From assembly GCA_913050545.1 (NCBI GenBank), contig CAJWZY010000062.1, positions 1 to 9,490 of the forward strand: a stretch of 9,490 nt of DNA, in the 5' to 3' direction. Positions 1 to 7,496 of the stretch are shown here, in pieces. The notes beneath the pieces were generated by a model. That model made no database searches and was not told where the DNA came from. It was given only the letters and a program-made list of their open reading frames with translations. The DNA is from an uncultured bacterium (GTDB taxonomy: Bacteria > Planctomycetota > UBA8108). Both the position numbers and the translations under genes were made by a program. Positions within the stretch are counted from its first letter, which is position 1, and each line of letters opens with the position of its first letter.

Positions 1-2621
1 TGGAGATGAAGACGAGTAACATGGAGGTTACGATTCCAGTCCCCGATATCCCCTTCGGCAATGCCTACCTGTCTGCCTCGGTGATCCGTGGTGTCGATCC
101 TTCACAGAAATGGCGGCCGCACCGTGCCTACGGCATAGCGCCGCTGTGGATTGATTACAGCGAAAGGCAGCTGCTGGTAAGCCTGCAGGCACCCTCCCGT
201 CTTCGCCCAGGCGATTCCTCGGCAACCCTGGTGAGGGTCGCGGGACAGGATGGGGAACCGGTCGAGGCACAGGTAAGCCTGGCCCTTGTAGATGAAGGGA
301 TTCTGTCCTGGACGAAGCAACCAACCCCGGATCCCTGGAGTCATTTCTATGGCCGCCAGCGCGCGCACGGGGTTTCCCACCGTGATCTCTACAGCAGGTT
401 TCTGCCCGAGGCCGGGATCGATGCGAAGCCGGCAAGGCCTGGCGGGGGAGCGGAGTTCATCGCAGACAATGGCCGCCGGCTCAACCCCGTCAAGGCGAAG
501 CGTTTTCGCTGTGCGGCGCTATGGCTGGGTACTTTTCCCACCGGCCCGGATGGCAGGGTTCTCGCTACCTTTGACCTGCCGCAGTTCTCCGGAGAGATGA
601 GGCTCATGGCGATAGCTCATTCGGGATCGAATTTCGGTTCCTCGGAGGACTACATTAAGGTCAGGTCGCCACTGCACCTCGAGCTGGGGCTGCCCCGTTT
701 TCTCGCCCCCGGCGATCGGTTCATCTCGGCGGTTGATGTGTTCAATGACACCGGTGTACGGGGCATCGCGGAGATTGACTGGGAGCTGTCCGGGCCGCTT
801 GAGCGCTCCGCCCAGGCAGTTACAGATCTCGCCTTCGCTTCGCCCCATACCCGTGAGATCGGGCTCGACATCGCTGCCTCTCGCCGCCTTTTCCAGGGGA
901 TCCGTGCCCTCGGCAGCGCCGGCGTGGCGCTGGCTCGGATTAGTGCCCGCCTGGGCGACGAGCAAACCGAGGTGAAGGTCGAGCTGCCGGTGCGCCCGGC
1001 GGTCCCGCTGCAGGTCAATACCCGCACCGGAACGATCACGGCTTCCGAGCCGCTCCAGCTCGAGCTGGGTGATCTTGCCCTGCCGGGTACTGCCCGGCAC
1101 AGGATCTGCTTCTCGCCGATGCCGAGTCTCGATCTTCTCGGCTCCCTGGATTATCTCATCAGGTATCCCCACGGCTGCCTCGAGCAGACGACCTCCAGTG
1201 TGTTTCCGCTGGTCTATCTCAAGGACCTCGGAGGAATGCTCGATCTTCAATATGGCAGGGGGGAGTCTTCCATCAGGAACCGGTCGGCTGAGATAGATGT
1301 TTTTATCCAGGCCGGAATCCAGCGAATCATGAGCATGCGCAGCGGCTCTGGCTGGCTCTCGATGTGGCCCGGTGGCAGCAGTGTATGGCACTGGGGGACC
1401 GTCTACGCCACGCACTTCATGGTGGAGGCTCAAAAGGCCGGAATCGAGGTGCCCGAGTCTGTTCTCTCCGAGATCCTTACTGTGCTCGCCCGCAAGGTCA
1501 AGGCCGGTGGGCAGTGGGTTCCTCAGAGGCACTACGGCCAATCGTCCGGCCTGGTGTCAGCTTACGCTGTCTACGTCCTGGCCCTGGCAGGGAGGGATGA
1601 TGGTCTCGAGGACCAGATCTCTGCCGCGCTGGAGCATCATGACAGAACCCAATACTCTTCGGCGCAGACCAGGTTCCTGCTGGGAGCCGCACTCTCAGCT
1701 CTCGGCCGGGAGCAGAAGGCGCGAACCGTTCTCGGCGAGGAGCTTCCACCTCCATCGACCGTACGCCAGACCGCCGCCGCCTTGAGCTCGCCTCCCAGGG
1801 AGGCAGCCCTGCTTCTTTCGGCCCTGCTCGATGTGGACCCTGCCAGCTCACAGGTTGCGGCGCTGGTAGAAAGGCTCAATGGCTACAGGATCGGGAATCG
1901 CTGGGGTAATACCCAGGAGAATGCGTTTGCGATCCTGGCTCTCGGTAAATACGCCAGGCAGAGCGCCGCTGCGGGTTCCAATTACACGGCTTCCCTTCGT
2001 GTCGCAGGCGCGGATCCGTTTGTTCTGGAGGCCGGCGAGAGCAAGATCATCGAGGGCGATTATTCCGGCGAGTCCATCCAGGTGGACCTGGAGGGGGATG
2101 GCCGCCTGCACTGGTTTCTGGTTGAGGAGGGAGTCCCTCTCAATGGTGTCGTTGAGCAGGTTGACCAGGGCCTCGCTGTTCGCCGCAGGTACCTCGATGG
2201 AGATGGTAAAGAGATCCCTGATGGAACCGTCAGGCAGGGTGATATTGTCCAGGTGGAGCTGAGGCTCAGTGCCTCCAGGACGCTGTCGAATCTCGTTATT
2301 ACCGACCTGTTGCCTGCCGGTCTCGAGGTGGAGAACCCGCGACTGTCGCCGCAGGGGAAGTTGCCCTCCGGGGCAAAAGTGAAAGGGAAGGCTTCCGGGC
2401 CTGCCCAGATCGTAACCGCGCATATGGATATCCGGGATGACCGTGTGCTCCTCTATGTTCCTTCTTTCAGGGGCAAAGGGGTTTACCGCTATGTCGCCAG
2501 GGCCGTGACCATGGGCGATTTCATGGTGCCGATGGTTGCCGCTGAGAGCATGTACGACCCGGGTGTTTACAGTCGTGGCGGTTCCGGACGGCTTATCGTG
2601 GGGGACAAAAAAGGCGGATGA
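1..2621 (+). CDS. yfhM: Bacterial alpha-2-macroglobulin (YfhM-like), 5'-truncated by window edge
   Basis: A periplasmic, usually lipid-anchored protease trap: cleavage of the bait region exposes a thioester that covalently captures the attacking protease. The frame is open to the window edge (first complete codon at 3), so the ATG at 6 is internal; about 870 residues are visible, against roughly 1,650 in the E. coli homologue. Counting from that ATG, the visible order is: macroglobulin domains with VDEGIL at 95-100; the A2M family block around 175-240 (FPTGPDGR, FDLPQFSGEMRL, LPRFLAPGD); the thioester domain with GCLEQ, reactive Cys391 (codon 1176-1178) and Gln394; and a C-terminal macroglobulin region with ITDLLPAGLEVENPRL and GDFMVPMVAAESMYDP near the end. 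Because CLEQ is intact, this is the thioester-bearing type rather than the MagD-like type lacking it. It ends one base before pbpC, the classic partner. Family is certain; the gene symbol is by homology and context. Confidence 0.95.
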   Translation, partial: EMKTSNMEVTIPVPDIPFGNAYLSASVIRGVDPSQKWRPHRAYGIAPLWIDYSERQLLVSLQAPSRLRPGDSSATLVRVAGQDGEPVEAQVSLALVDEGILSWTKQPTPDPWSHFYGRQRAHGVSHRDLYSRFLPEAGIDAKPARPGGGAEFIADNGRRLNPVKAKRFRCAALWLGTFPTGPDGRVLATFDLPQFSGEMRLMAIAHSGSNFGSSEDYIKVRSPLHLELGLPRFLAPGDRFISAVDVFNDTGVRGIAEIDWELSGPLERSAQAVTDLAFASPHTREIGLDIAASRRLFQGIRALGSAGVALARISARLGDEQTEVKVELPVRPAVPLQVNTRTGTITASEPLQLELGDLALPGTARHRICFSPMPSLDLLGSLDYLIRYPHGCLEQTTSSVFPLVYLKDLGGMLDLQYGRGESSIRNRSAEIDVFIQAGIQRIMSMRSGSGWLSMWPGGSSVWHWGTVYATHFMVEAQKAGIEVPESVLSEILTVLARKVKAGGQWVPQRHYGQSSGLVSAYAVYVLALAGRDDGLEDQISAALEHHDRTQYSSAQTRFLLGAALSALGREQKARTVLGEELPPPSTVRQTAAALSSPPREAALLLSALLDVDPASSQVAALVERLNGYRIGNRWGNTQENAFAILALGKYARQSAAAGSNYTASLRVAGADPFVLEAGESKIIEGDYSGESIQVDLEGDGRLHWFLVEEGVPLNGVVEQVDQGLAVRRRYLDGDGKEIPDGTVRQGDIVQVELRLSASRTLSNLVITDLLPAGLEVENPRLSPQGKLPSGAKVKGKASGPAQIVTAHMDIRDDRVLLYVPSFRGKGVYRYVARAVTMGDFMVPMVAAESMYDPGVYSRGGSGRLIVGDKKGG

Positions 2622-2622
2622 G

Positions 2623-5019
2623 ATGAAACTTACGGATCGTCTACGCATGCCGCGCTGGCTGCGGCTGCCCGGGGGGCGCAGGCTCCTGCGGGCAGGCCTG
2701 CAGGGTGGTGTCGCTGCCGTCGCTTTGTTTCTCATTCTCTGTTTCCTGTTCCCCTTTGATATTGCCCGTTTCGAGTCCTATCCGGCCTCCTCCTGGGTAA
2801 CCGCTTCCGATGGTCAGTGGTTGCGCGCCTACCGCAGCAGCGATGACGAGTTCCGGTTTACCCGGGAGCTCGATGAGATCTCGGACTGGCTTGAGCTTGC
2901 GACCATCGCGGTGGAGGACCAGAATTTCCGTACCCATCACGGGGTTGATTTCCCGGCGGTTGTACGCGCCGCCTGGCAGAACCTCGTGCGCATGCGTGTA
3001 CACAGCGGCGCATCCACCCTCACCATGCAGCTCGTCCGGATTCTCGACCAGCGTCCACGCACAATCCCCAGCAAGCTCATCGAGGCCTTCTACGCCCTGC
3101 AGATTGATGCCCGGCTTGACAAGGATGCGATACTCTCTGCCTACCTCAACCTCGCCCCCTACGGCGGTAATCTCCGCGGTGTTGAGGCGGCTGCCCGGCG
3201 TTACCTGGGCAAGTCAGCTGCCCAGCTCAGCCTTGGTGAAGCCGCCCTGATAGCCGGTTTACCGCAGAGTCCATCCCGGCTTCGTCCGGATCGCCATTAT
3301 AAGCGAGCCCTTGGCAGGCGCCGGGTGGTGCTGGAGGCGATGTTCGGGCAGGAATTGATCAGTAAAGAGCAATTTGAGGAGGCCTTGCGCTCACGCCCTG
3401 CAGTAAGGGCGCACCCGTGGCCTTTCCAGGCACCACATTTTTCTGATCTTGCCCTTCGCCGGGCAAGGAGATTCGGTCGCCGGTCGGGGCAGATCCAGAC
3501 CTGTCTTGACCCGGGAGTCCAGGCCACTGCACAGGTCTACCTGCGGGACCACCTCCAGCGCTCAGCGGACCGCCTGGCAGATCTTGGTGCTGCAGTGGTT
3601 GTGCTCGAGGTCGAGAGCGGCGAGGTCCGGGCGATGATCGGCTCGCCCTCCTTCTTCGATTCCCGCGGCCGGGGCCAGTACAATGCCGCCCTTGCGCGCA
3701 GATCTTCAGGTTCAACCCTGAAGCCATTTCTCTACGCCCTTGCTTTTGACCAGAGGGTTTCTTCTCCTGCGACCTTCCTTCCGGATGTTCCGACTCCCTT
3801 CGCATCCTATATCCCGGAAAATTATAACCGTCGCTACCAGGGGCCCGTTCCGGCCGCCGAGGCCCTGGCCAGGTCGCTGAATATACCGGCGGTAAGGCTG
3901 CAGCAACGTGTGGGGACAGGTCGCTATCTCGACCTCCTGCAACGCTGCGGATTCAACAGTCTCTACAGAAGGCCGCAGGACTACGGCCTGACCTTGTGCG
4001 TGGGAGGTGGAGAGATCAGCCTCCTGGACCTGGCTGGAGCCTATACCGTATTTCCCGGCCTGGGTCTCTGGCGCCCTCCCGAGATCCTGGCCACCGCTGG
4101 CGCAGACCGGCGTCGAAGCAGGCGGATTTTCAGCCCCGGCGCGGCAGCGGCTGTTCTCGCGGCGCTCTCCACGCCGGATCATCTCTACCGCTCAGGGGTG
4201 ATGCCACAGGGGTATTACGGTCCGAGCCTGGGTTACAAGACGGGTACATCCTTCGGCCTGCGCGACGCGTGGACTGTTGCCTTCAGCTCTTCCTGGATTG
4301 TGGCTGTCTGGATGGGTGATGTTCGCGGTCGCTCGCGCTCCACGCTGATCGGCGCAAAGGCGGCTCTTCCTCTTGCCCTGCCCCTCTGCCTGGAGCTTTC
4401 CGGTGGCAATCTGCCGGGCTGGCCGGAAACCCGCGAGCTGGCAGAAGCCGATGTTTGTGCGCTGAGCGGATATCCACCCGGCCCGCACTGCGGGAGCAGG
4501 AGGCGGGTCATGTTGCCGTTGAGATCGCTGGGGATGCCGGCTTGCAGGGTCCACCGGGAGGTGCTGGTGGATGAGAGCCGGGGACTGGAGGTCTGCGGCT
4601 GCTGCCTGGATGGCTCCGCAACCGGCACGGTCGTTCGAAAGCAGGTTGTTGACTGGCCACCGGAAATGGCCGGCTGGCTCGAGCGTAATGTGTCCTCCGT
4701 CACCGACCGCCTTCCCCATGATCCGGCCTGCAACGGTGGGAGCCTCGCCCGTTCCCCGGAAATCGTTACACCGGTCGATGGATCCCGGTTCCGCCTGGTT
4801 CGCGGGGCATCGTTCAGGCAGAGGCTTCAGTTCAGCGCGGTTGCGGCCGCCGATGCCCGGAAGTTGTTCTGGTTCGTCGATGGGGAGCTGCTGGCGGAGG
4901 TGGGCTCGACCGAAAAGGTCGGCTGGGATCTCAGGGCAGGGAGGCACCGGATTCGTTGCGTTGATGACAGGGGGCGGACAGCGGCGGCAAGTTTCGAGGT
5001 GAGCCGGGGCGCTCCCTGA
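2623..5019 (+). CDS. pbpC: Penicillin-binding protein 1C (bifunctional glycosyltransferase/transpeptidase)
   Basis: An inner-membrane class A penicillin-binding protein of 798 residues (E. coli PbpC is 770). There is an N-terminal membrane anchor at about 22-46, then a GT51 glycan polymerase with EDQNFRTHHG (catalytic Glu98), GASTLTMQ, and LNLAPYGGNLRGVEAAARRY. The transpeptidase domain has SxxK with Ser364-Lys367 (SGSTLKP), SLN at 418-420 and KTGTS at 539-543. A Cys-containing linker (612-703) leads to a BiPBP_C beta domain at about 711-795, the tail typical of PBP1C. I chose the ATG at 2623: AAGGCGG at 2611-2617 is a near-perfect ribosome binding site 5 bases upstream, and the A2M stop ends at 2621, so the genes are probably translationally coupled. 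An upstream ATG at 2536 would bury 29 residues inside the A2M gene. The family links this pair to envelope defence; PBP1C may repair peptidoglycan where A2M acts, which is a published idea rather than something visible here. Confidence 0.96.
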   Translation: MKLTDRLRMPRWLRLPGGRRLLRAGLQGGVAAVALFLILCFLFPFDIARFESYPASSWVTASDGQWLRAYRSSDDEFRFTRELDEISDWLELATIAVEDQNFRTHHGVDFPAVVRAAWQNLVRMRVHSGASTLTMQLVRILDQRPRTIPSKLIEAFYALQIDARLDKDAILSAYLNLAPYGGNLRGVEAAARRYLGKSAAQLSLGEAALIAGLPQSPSRLRPDRHYKRALGRRRVVLEAMFGQELISKEQFEEALRSRPAVRAHPWPFQAPHFSDLALRRARRFGRRSGQIQTCLDPGVQATAQVYLRDHLQRSADRLADLGAAVVVLEVESGEVRAMIGSPSFFDSRGRGQYNAALARRSSGSTLKPFLYALAFDQRVSSPATFLPDVPTPFASYIPENYNRRYQGPVPAAEALARSLNIPAVRLQQRVGTGRYLDLLQRCGFNSLYRRPQDYGLTLCVGGGEISLLDLAGAYTVFPGLGLWRPPEILATAGADRRRSRRIFSPGAAAAVLAALSTPDHLYRSGVMPQGYYGPSLGYKTGTSFGLRDAWTVAFSSSWIVAVWMGDVRGRSRSTLIGAKAALPLALPLCLELSGGNLPGWPETRELAEADVCALSGYPPGPHCGSRRRVMLPLRSLGMPACRVHREVLVDESRGLEVCGCCLDGSATGTVVRKQVVDWPPEMAGWLERNVSSVTDRLPHDPACNGGSLARSPEIVTPVDGSRFRLVRGASFRQRLQFSAVAAADARKLFWFVDGELLAEVGSTEKVGWDLRAGRHRIRCVDDRGRTAAASFEVSRGAP

Positions 5020-5060
5020 AGCGGATCCTCGGCCGATTGCGGGATTTTCCACAGAGGGCA

Positions 5061-5090
5061 TCGAAAAGCTCCGCCCGGGGCGGTTATAAT
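5061..5090 (+). promoter_or_regulatory. Candidate sigma70 promoter for the epimerase gene
   Basis: A perfect -10 hexamer TATAAT lies at 5085-5090. The best -35 is TCGAAA at 5061-5066 (4 of 6 matches) with an 18-base spacer. Transcription would start near 5097, about 30 bases before the epimerase ATG. The -10 sits inside the loop of the preceding terminator hairpin. The -10 is convincing; the -35 is weak. Confidence 0.5.
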
Positions 5091-5107
5091 CCGGGCGGTT
5101 TCTTATT
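5071..5107 (+). terminator. Rho-independent terminator of the A2M-pbpC operon
   Basis: Perfect 8-bp inverted repeat CCGCCCGG (5071-5078) and CCGGGCGG (5091-5098) with a 12-base loop, followed at once by the T-rich run TTTCTTATT (5099-5107). It lies 51 bases past the pbpC stop. The tail is interrupted by C and A, so termination may be partial. Confidence 0.6.
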
Positions 5108-5127
5108 CCTTCTTGCGGAGCCAGAGA

Positions 5128-6060
5128 ATGGGCCGGAGAGTGCTGGTAACCGGCGGTGCCGGTTTTATAGGTTCACACCTTGCCGAGGAGTTGATCCGCT
5201 GCGGCCACGAGGTCGCGGTCCTGGACAATCTCTCGGGAGGGTCCGCTGCTCAGGTTCCTGCAGGTGTTCGACTCTACGAGCTCGACATTACCGAGCCCAT
5301 CGATGAGGCCTTTGAAGATTTTCGCCCGGATGACGTGGTCCACCTTGCGGCGCAGGTCTCTGTTGCGGTCTCCATGCAGGAGCCGGTGATGGATGCCCGG
5401 ATCAATGTCCTTGGGTCGATCAACGTGATCACCGCTGCACAGCGCCACGATGTGCGCCGGGTGGTTTATGCCTCTTCCGCTGCCTGCTACGGTGCGCTGG
5501 AGGAGGGGATGCTCAGGGAGGACATGAGATGTGTTCCGGCATCTTACTATGGAGCCTCCAAGTACGCGGTGGAGCATTACCTGCATTCCGCCCGCCAGGC
5601 CTCCGGCCTTGAGTGGGCGGCTCTTCGCTTTGCCAATGTCTACGGTCCGAGGCAGGACCCCCATGGCGAGGCGGGTGTGGTGGCTATCTTCGCCCGCCTG
5701 CTGCTCGATGGAGGCCAGCCGGAAATCTTTGGTGGAGGGGAGCTGAAACGGGATTATGTTTTCGTTACAGATGTGGCTCGCGCGGTTGCACTGGTGCTCG
5801 ATGCGGAGCTCGAGGGCTGTGCGGATCCCGTATTCAATTGTTCAACGGCGGTTGGAACGACCACCAACGAGATCTACGCACACCTGAAGGAAGCCTGTTC
5901 CTCGGATATTGAGCCCACCAGCGCGCCGTGGCGCCCTGGCGATGTACAGAATCTCATCCTCGATAATTCCAGGTTGAAAGCGGTGGTGGACTGGGTCCCA
6001 CGGGTCACGCTCGAAGACGGGATCTCCCGCACGGCCACCTACTTCAGCAGCCTGGATTGA
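5128..6060 (+). CDS. NAD-dependent nucleotide-sugar epimerase (GalE-like, short type)
   Basis: A 310-residue cytosolic short-chain dehydrogenase/reductase of the extended family, probably inverting C4 of a UDP-hexose. The N-terminal Rossmann motif is TGGAGFIGSH (Gly9, Gly12, Gly15), with the NAD-ribose-binding acid at Asp33 (VLDNLSGG). The catalytic triad reads Ser117 (in ASSAACYG), Tyr141 and Lys145 (YGASK). The C-terminal substrate domain carries APWRPGDVQNLILDNSRL, typical of UDP-glucose/UDP-GlcNAc 4-epimerases. I prefer ATG at 5128: GCGGAG at 5115-5120 gives a 7-base spacing. A TTG at 5113 would add only five residues and use up that site. It appears to be transcribed alone and is convergent with the next gene, 15 bases apart, with no terminator between. 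Substrate is not decidable from sequence; dTDP-glucose dehydratase or GDP-sugar relatives are less likely. Confidence 0.88.
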   Translation: MGRRVLVTGGAGFIGSHLAEELIRCGHEVAVLDNLSGGSAAQVPAGVRLYELDITEPIDEAFEDFRPDDVVHLAAQVSVAVSMQEPVMDARINVLGSINVITAAQRHDVRRVVYASSAACYGALEEGMLREDMRCVPASYYGASKYAVEHYLHSARQASGLEWAALRFANVYGPRQDPHGEAGVVAIFARLLLDGGQPEIFGGGELKRDYVFVTDVARAVALVLDAELEGCADPVFNCSTAVGTTTNEIYAHLKEACSSDIEPTSAPWRPGDVQNLILDNSRLKAVVDWVPRVTLEDGISRTATYFSSLD

Positions 6061-6075
6061 CCACTCTTCTATAGC

Positions 6076-7278
6076 TCAGGCTGTTTTGCTGCTGTCGAGG
6101 GCGCGCTCAAGATCAGCCTGGAGGTCGCACGTGTTTTCCAGCCCGACGGAGAGCCGGAACAACCCCCCGGCAATACCGGCCTTCTCAAGCTCTGCCTCGC
6201 CCAGGGCCCCATGTGACATAGAGGCCGGGTGTTGCAGGATGGATTCGGCGCCACCGAGGCTGACAGCCGGCTGGATGACCTGCAGCTGGTCTGCAAAGCG
6301 CATCCCGCGCTCGACCCCGCCGCTGAGCTCAAAGGAGAGCATTCCACCAAATCCGGACATCTGGGAGGAGGCCAGCTCATGTGCCGCATGTGATTCAAGG
6401 CCCGGGTAGTTCACCTTCTCCATGTCCTGCCGGCTCTCAAGGAAGCGGGCGAGCTCGAGGGCACTCGCGTTCTGGCGCAGAACCCTCAATTCCAGGGTCT
6501 TGAGTCCCCTCAGCAGGAGCCAGGCCTCGAACGGGCTCAATGAAGCTCCCAGGATCTTCAGGAATCCCCAGCAACCCGCGATGATTTCTTCCGTCGAACA
6601 GATCACTCCGGCGGTGACATCGGAATGTCCCCCGATTGCCTTGGTTGCGGCGTGTACAACGGCATCAAATCCGAGGGCGATGGGGTTCTGGTTCACCGGG
6701 GTGGCAAAGGTGTTGTCGATGATCGAGACCACCTGTTTCTCGCGGCACAGGGCCGCTACCTTTCCCAGGTCACAGATCTCCAGGGTCGGATTGGTCGGGC
6801 TCTCGACGATGAGGGCTTTTGTGCGCGGGGTGATTGCGGCAGCGAGGGCATCGAGGTCAGAAGCATCAACTGCTGATGACTCGACTCCGAAGCGGGGCAG
6901 GATCCCGTTGGCCAGCTCGTGAACGCCTGAGTAGATCGAGCGGCCCACCAGGAGGTGGTCACCTGCCTGCAGAAGAGAGAGGATGAGAGTGGAGATGGCG
7001 CCCATTCCGGAGGAGAGGGCAAGGGCGGCCTCCGCCCCCTCGAGCTCGGCCATGACCGCCTCGAATTGCTTCGTGGTCGGGTTGCCCCAGCGGGTGTAGA
7101 ACTCCGGCGGGGCAACGGTCTGCCCCATCTTTACCCCCTCCTCGAGATTCTCGAGTGTAAAGGTCGAGGTCTGGAAGATCGGCGGGGTCAGCCCCCTGGT
7201 CTGGTTCCACTCGTTTCCCGAGTGAATGGCACGGGTTGTGAAACCCTGTTCGTCCTGTTCCTGGTTTTTCCTGCTCAT
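6076..7278 (-). CDS. PLP-dependent Cys/Met metabolism enzyme (trans-sulfuration family)
   Basis: A 400-residue cytosolic fold-type I PLP enzyme of the cystathionine gamma-synthase/O-acylhomoserine sulfhydrylase/gamma-lyase family. Seen motifs: TRAIHSG near the start, YTRWGNPT with Tyr61 and Arg63 (phosphate contacts from the neighbouring subunit), SSGMGA (89-94), cofactor-pairing Asp188 in IIDNTF, and the Schiff-base Lys213 in HAATKAIGGHSDV. The C-terminal half has SLGGAESILQHPASMSH and FRLSVGLEN. The position matching the Cys116 important in Pseudomonas methionine gamma-lyase is Gly118, which argues against that activity. Synthase, sulfhydrylase or cystathionine lyase cannot be separated by eye. 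I chose ATG at 7278, with AGGA 7 bases upstream (7286-7289 on the plus strand), over an in-frame GTG at 7305 that has no such site. Divergent from the lipoprotein gene. Confidence 0.9.
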   Translation of the reverse strand: MSRKNQEQDEQGFTTRAIHSGNEWNQTRGLTPPIFQTSTFTLENLEEGVKMGQTVAPPEFYTRWGNPTTKQFEAVMAELEGAEAALALSSGMGAISTLILSLLQAGDHLLVGRSIYSGVHELANGILPRFGVESSAVDASDLDALAAAITPRTKALIVESPTNPTLEICDLGKVAALCREKQVVSIIDNTFATPVNQNPIALGFDAVVHAATKAIGGHSDVTAGVICSTEEIIAGCWGFLKILGASLSPFEAWLLLRGLKTLELRVLRQNASALELARFLESRQDMEKVNYPGLESHAAHELASSQMSGFGGMLSFELSGGVERGMRFADQLQVIQPAVSLGGAESILQHPASMSHGALGEAELEKAGIAGGLFRLSVGLENTCDLQADLERALDSSKTA

Positions 7279-7305
7279 AGGCTGATCCTGCTGGATTGTT
7301 CCCAC

Positions 7306-7333
7306 AGGATAAGTGAATCAACGTTGAAAACAA
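7306..7333 (-). promoter_or_regulatory. Candidate promoter for the PLP enzyme gene
   Basis: On the minus strand, TTGTTT (plus 7328-7333) and TATCCT (plus 7306-7311) are 16 bases apart, each matching 4 of 6 sigma70 positions. Transcription would begin near 7299, giving a leader of about 20 bases to the ATG at 7278 and excluding the alternative GTG start at 7305. Weak match. Confidence 0.3.
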
Positions 7334-7352
7334 CACGCCTTTGTGGGGTGGG

Positions 7353-7381
7353 CCTGCAGAGATCTTAAGGGTTTCTGCAGG
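7353..7381. repeat. Perfect 8-bp dyad in the divergent control region
   Basis: CCTGCAGA (7353-7360) and TCTGCAGG (7374-7381) form an exact inverted repeat around a 13-base AT-richer centre. It lies between the candidate minus-strand promoter and the plus-strand promoter. There is no T-tract on either side, so a protein-binding operator is more likely than a terminator. The regulator is unknown. Confidence 0.45.
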
Positions 7382-7396
7382 AGGCAGGCGCTTCGA

Positions 7397-7425
7397 TTGT
7401 CTGGCGGTCTGAAGTGTGCTAAAAA
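7397..7425 (+). promoter_or_regulatory. Candidate promoter for the lipoprotein gene
   Basis: TTGTCT (7397-7402) and TAAAAA (7420-7425) are separated by 17 bases, and a TG at 7417-7418 gives an extended -10. The start would be near 7432, leaving a leader of about 65 bases. Each hexamer matches 4 of 6 positions. Confidence 0.35.
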
Positions 7426-7435
7426 TTCAGGTTCT

Positions 7436-7455
7436 CCGGACGCAGGAGTGTCCGG
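7436..7455 (+). promoter_or_regulatory. Hairpin in the lipoprotein mRNA leader
   Basis: CCGGAC (7436-7441) and GTCCGG (7450-7455) pair perfectly around an 8-base loop that contains AGGAG. If the promoter call is right, the hairpin lies almost at the mRNA 5' end. It may protect the transcript; no riboswitch family is recognisable. Confidence 0.35.
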
Positions 7456-7496
7456 TTCCCGAGCATCAATCCCGGTAACCCGATGGGGGTAAGATC

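Noticed and set aside
519..1541. Long antisense open frame within the A2M gene (others at 1848-2735, 4192-5061 and 8312-9013)
   Set aside because: They mirror high-GC codon use of the real genes on the opposite strand, have no family motifs and show no membrane or domain pattern.
2536..2622. Upstream ATG extending pbpC by 29 residues
   Set aside because: It lies inside the A2M frame and has no proper ribosome binding site, whereas 2623 has AAGGCGG at the right distance and starts just before the expected basic N-terminus and membrane anchor.
5113..5127. TTG start for the epimerase
   Set aside because: It would overlap the ribosome binding site of the ATG at 5128, and the Rossmann motif begins right after that ATG as is usual.
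7279..7305. GTG start adding nine residues to the PLP enzyme
   Set aside because: No ribosome binding site precedes it, and the candidate promoter would start transcription downstream of it; ATG 7278 has AGGA at 7 bases.
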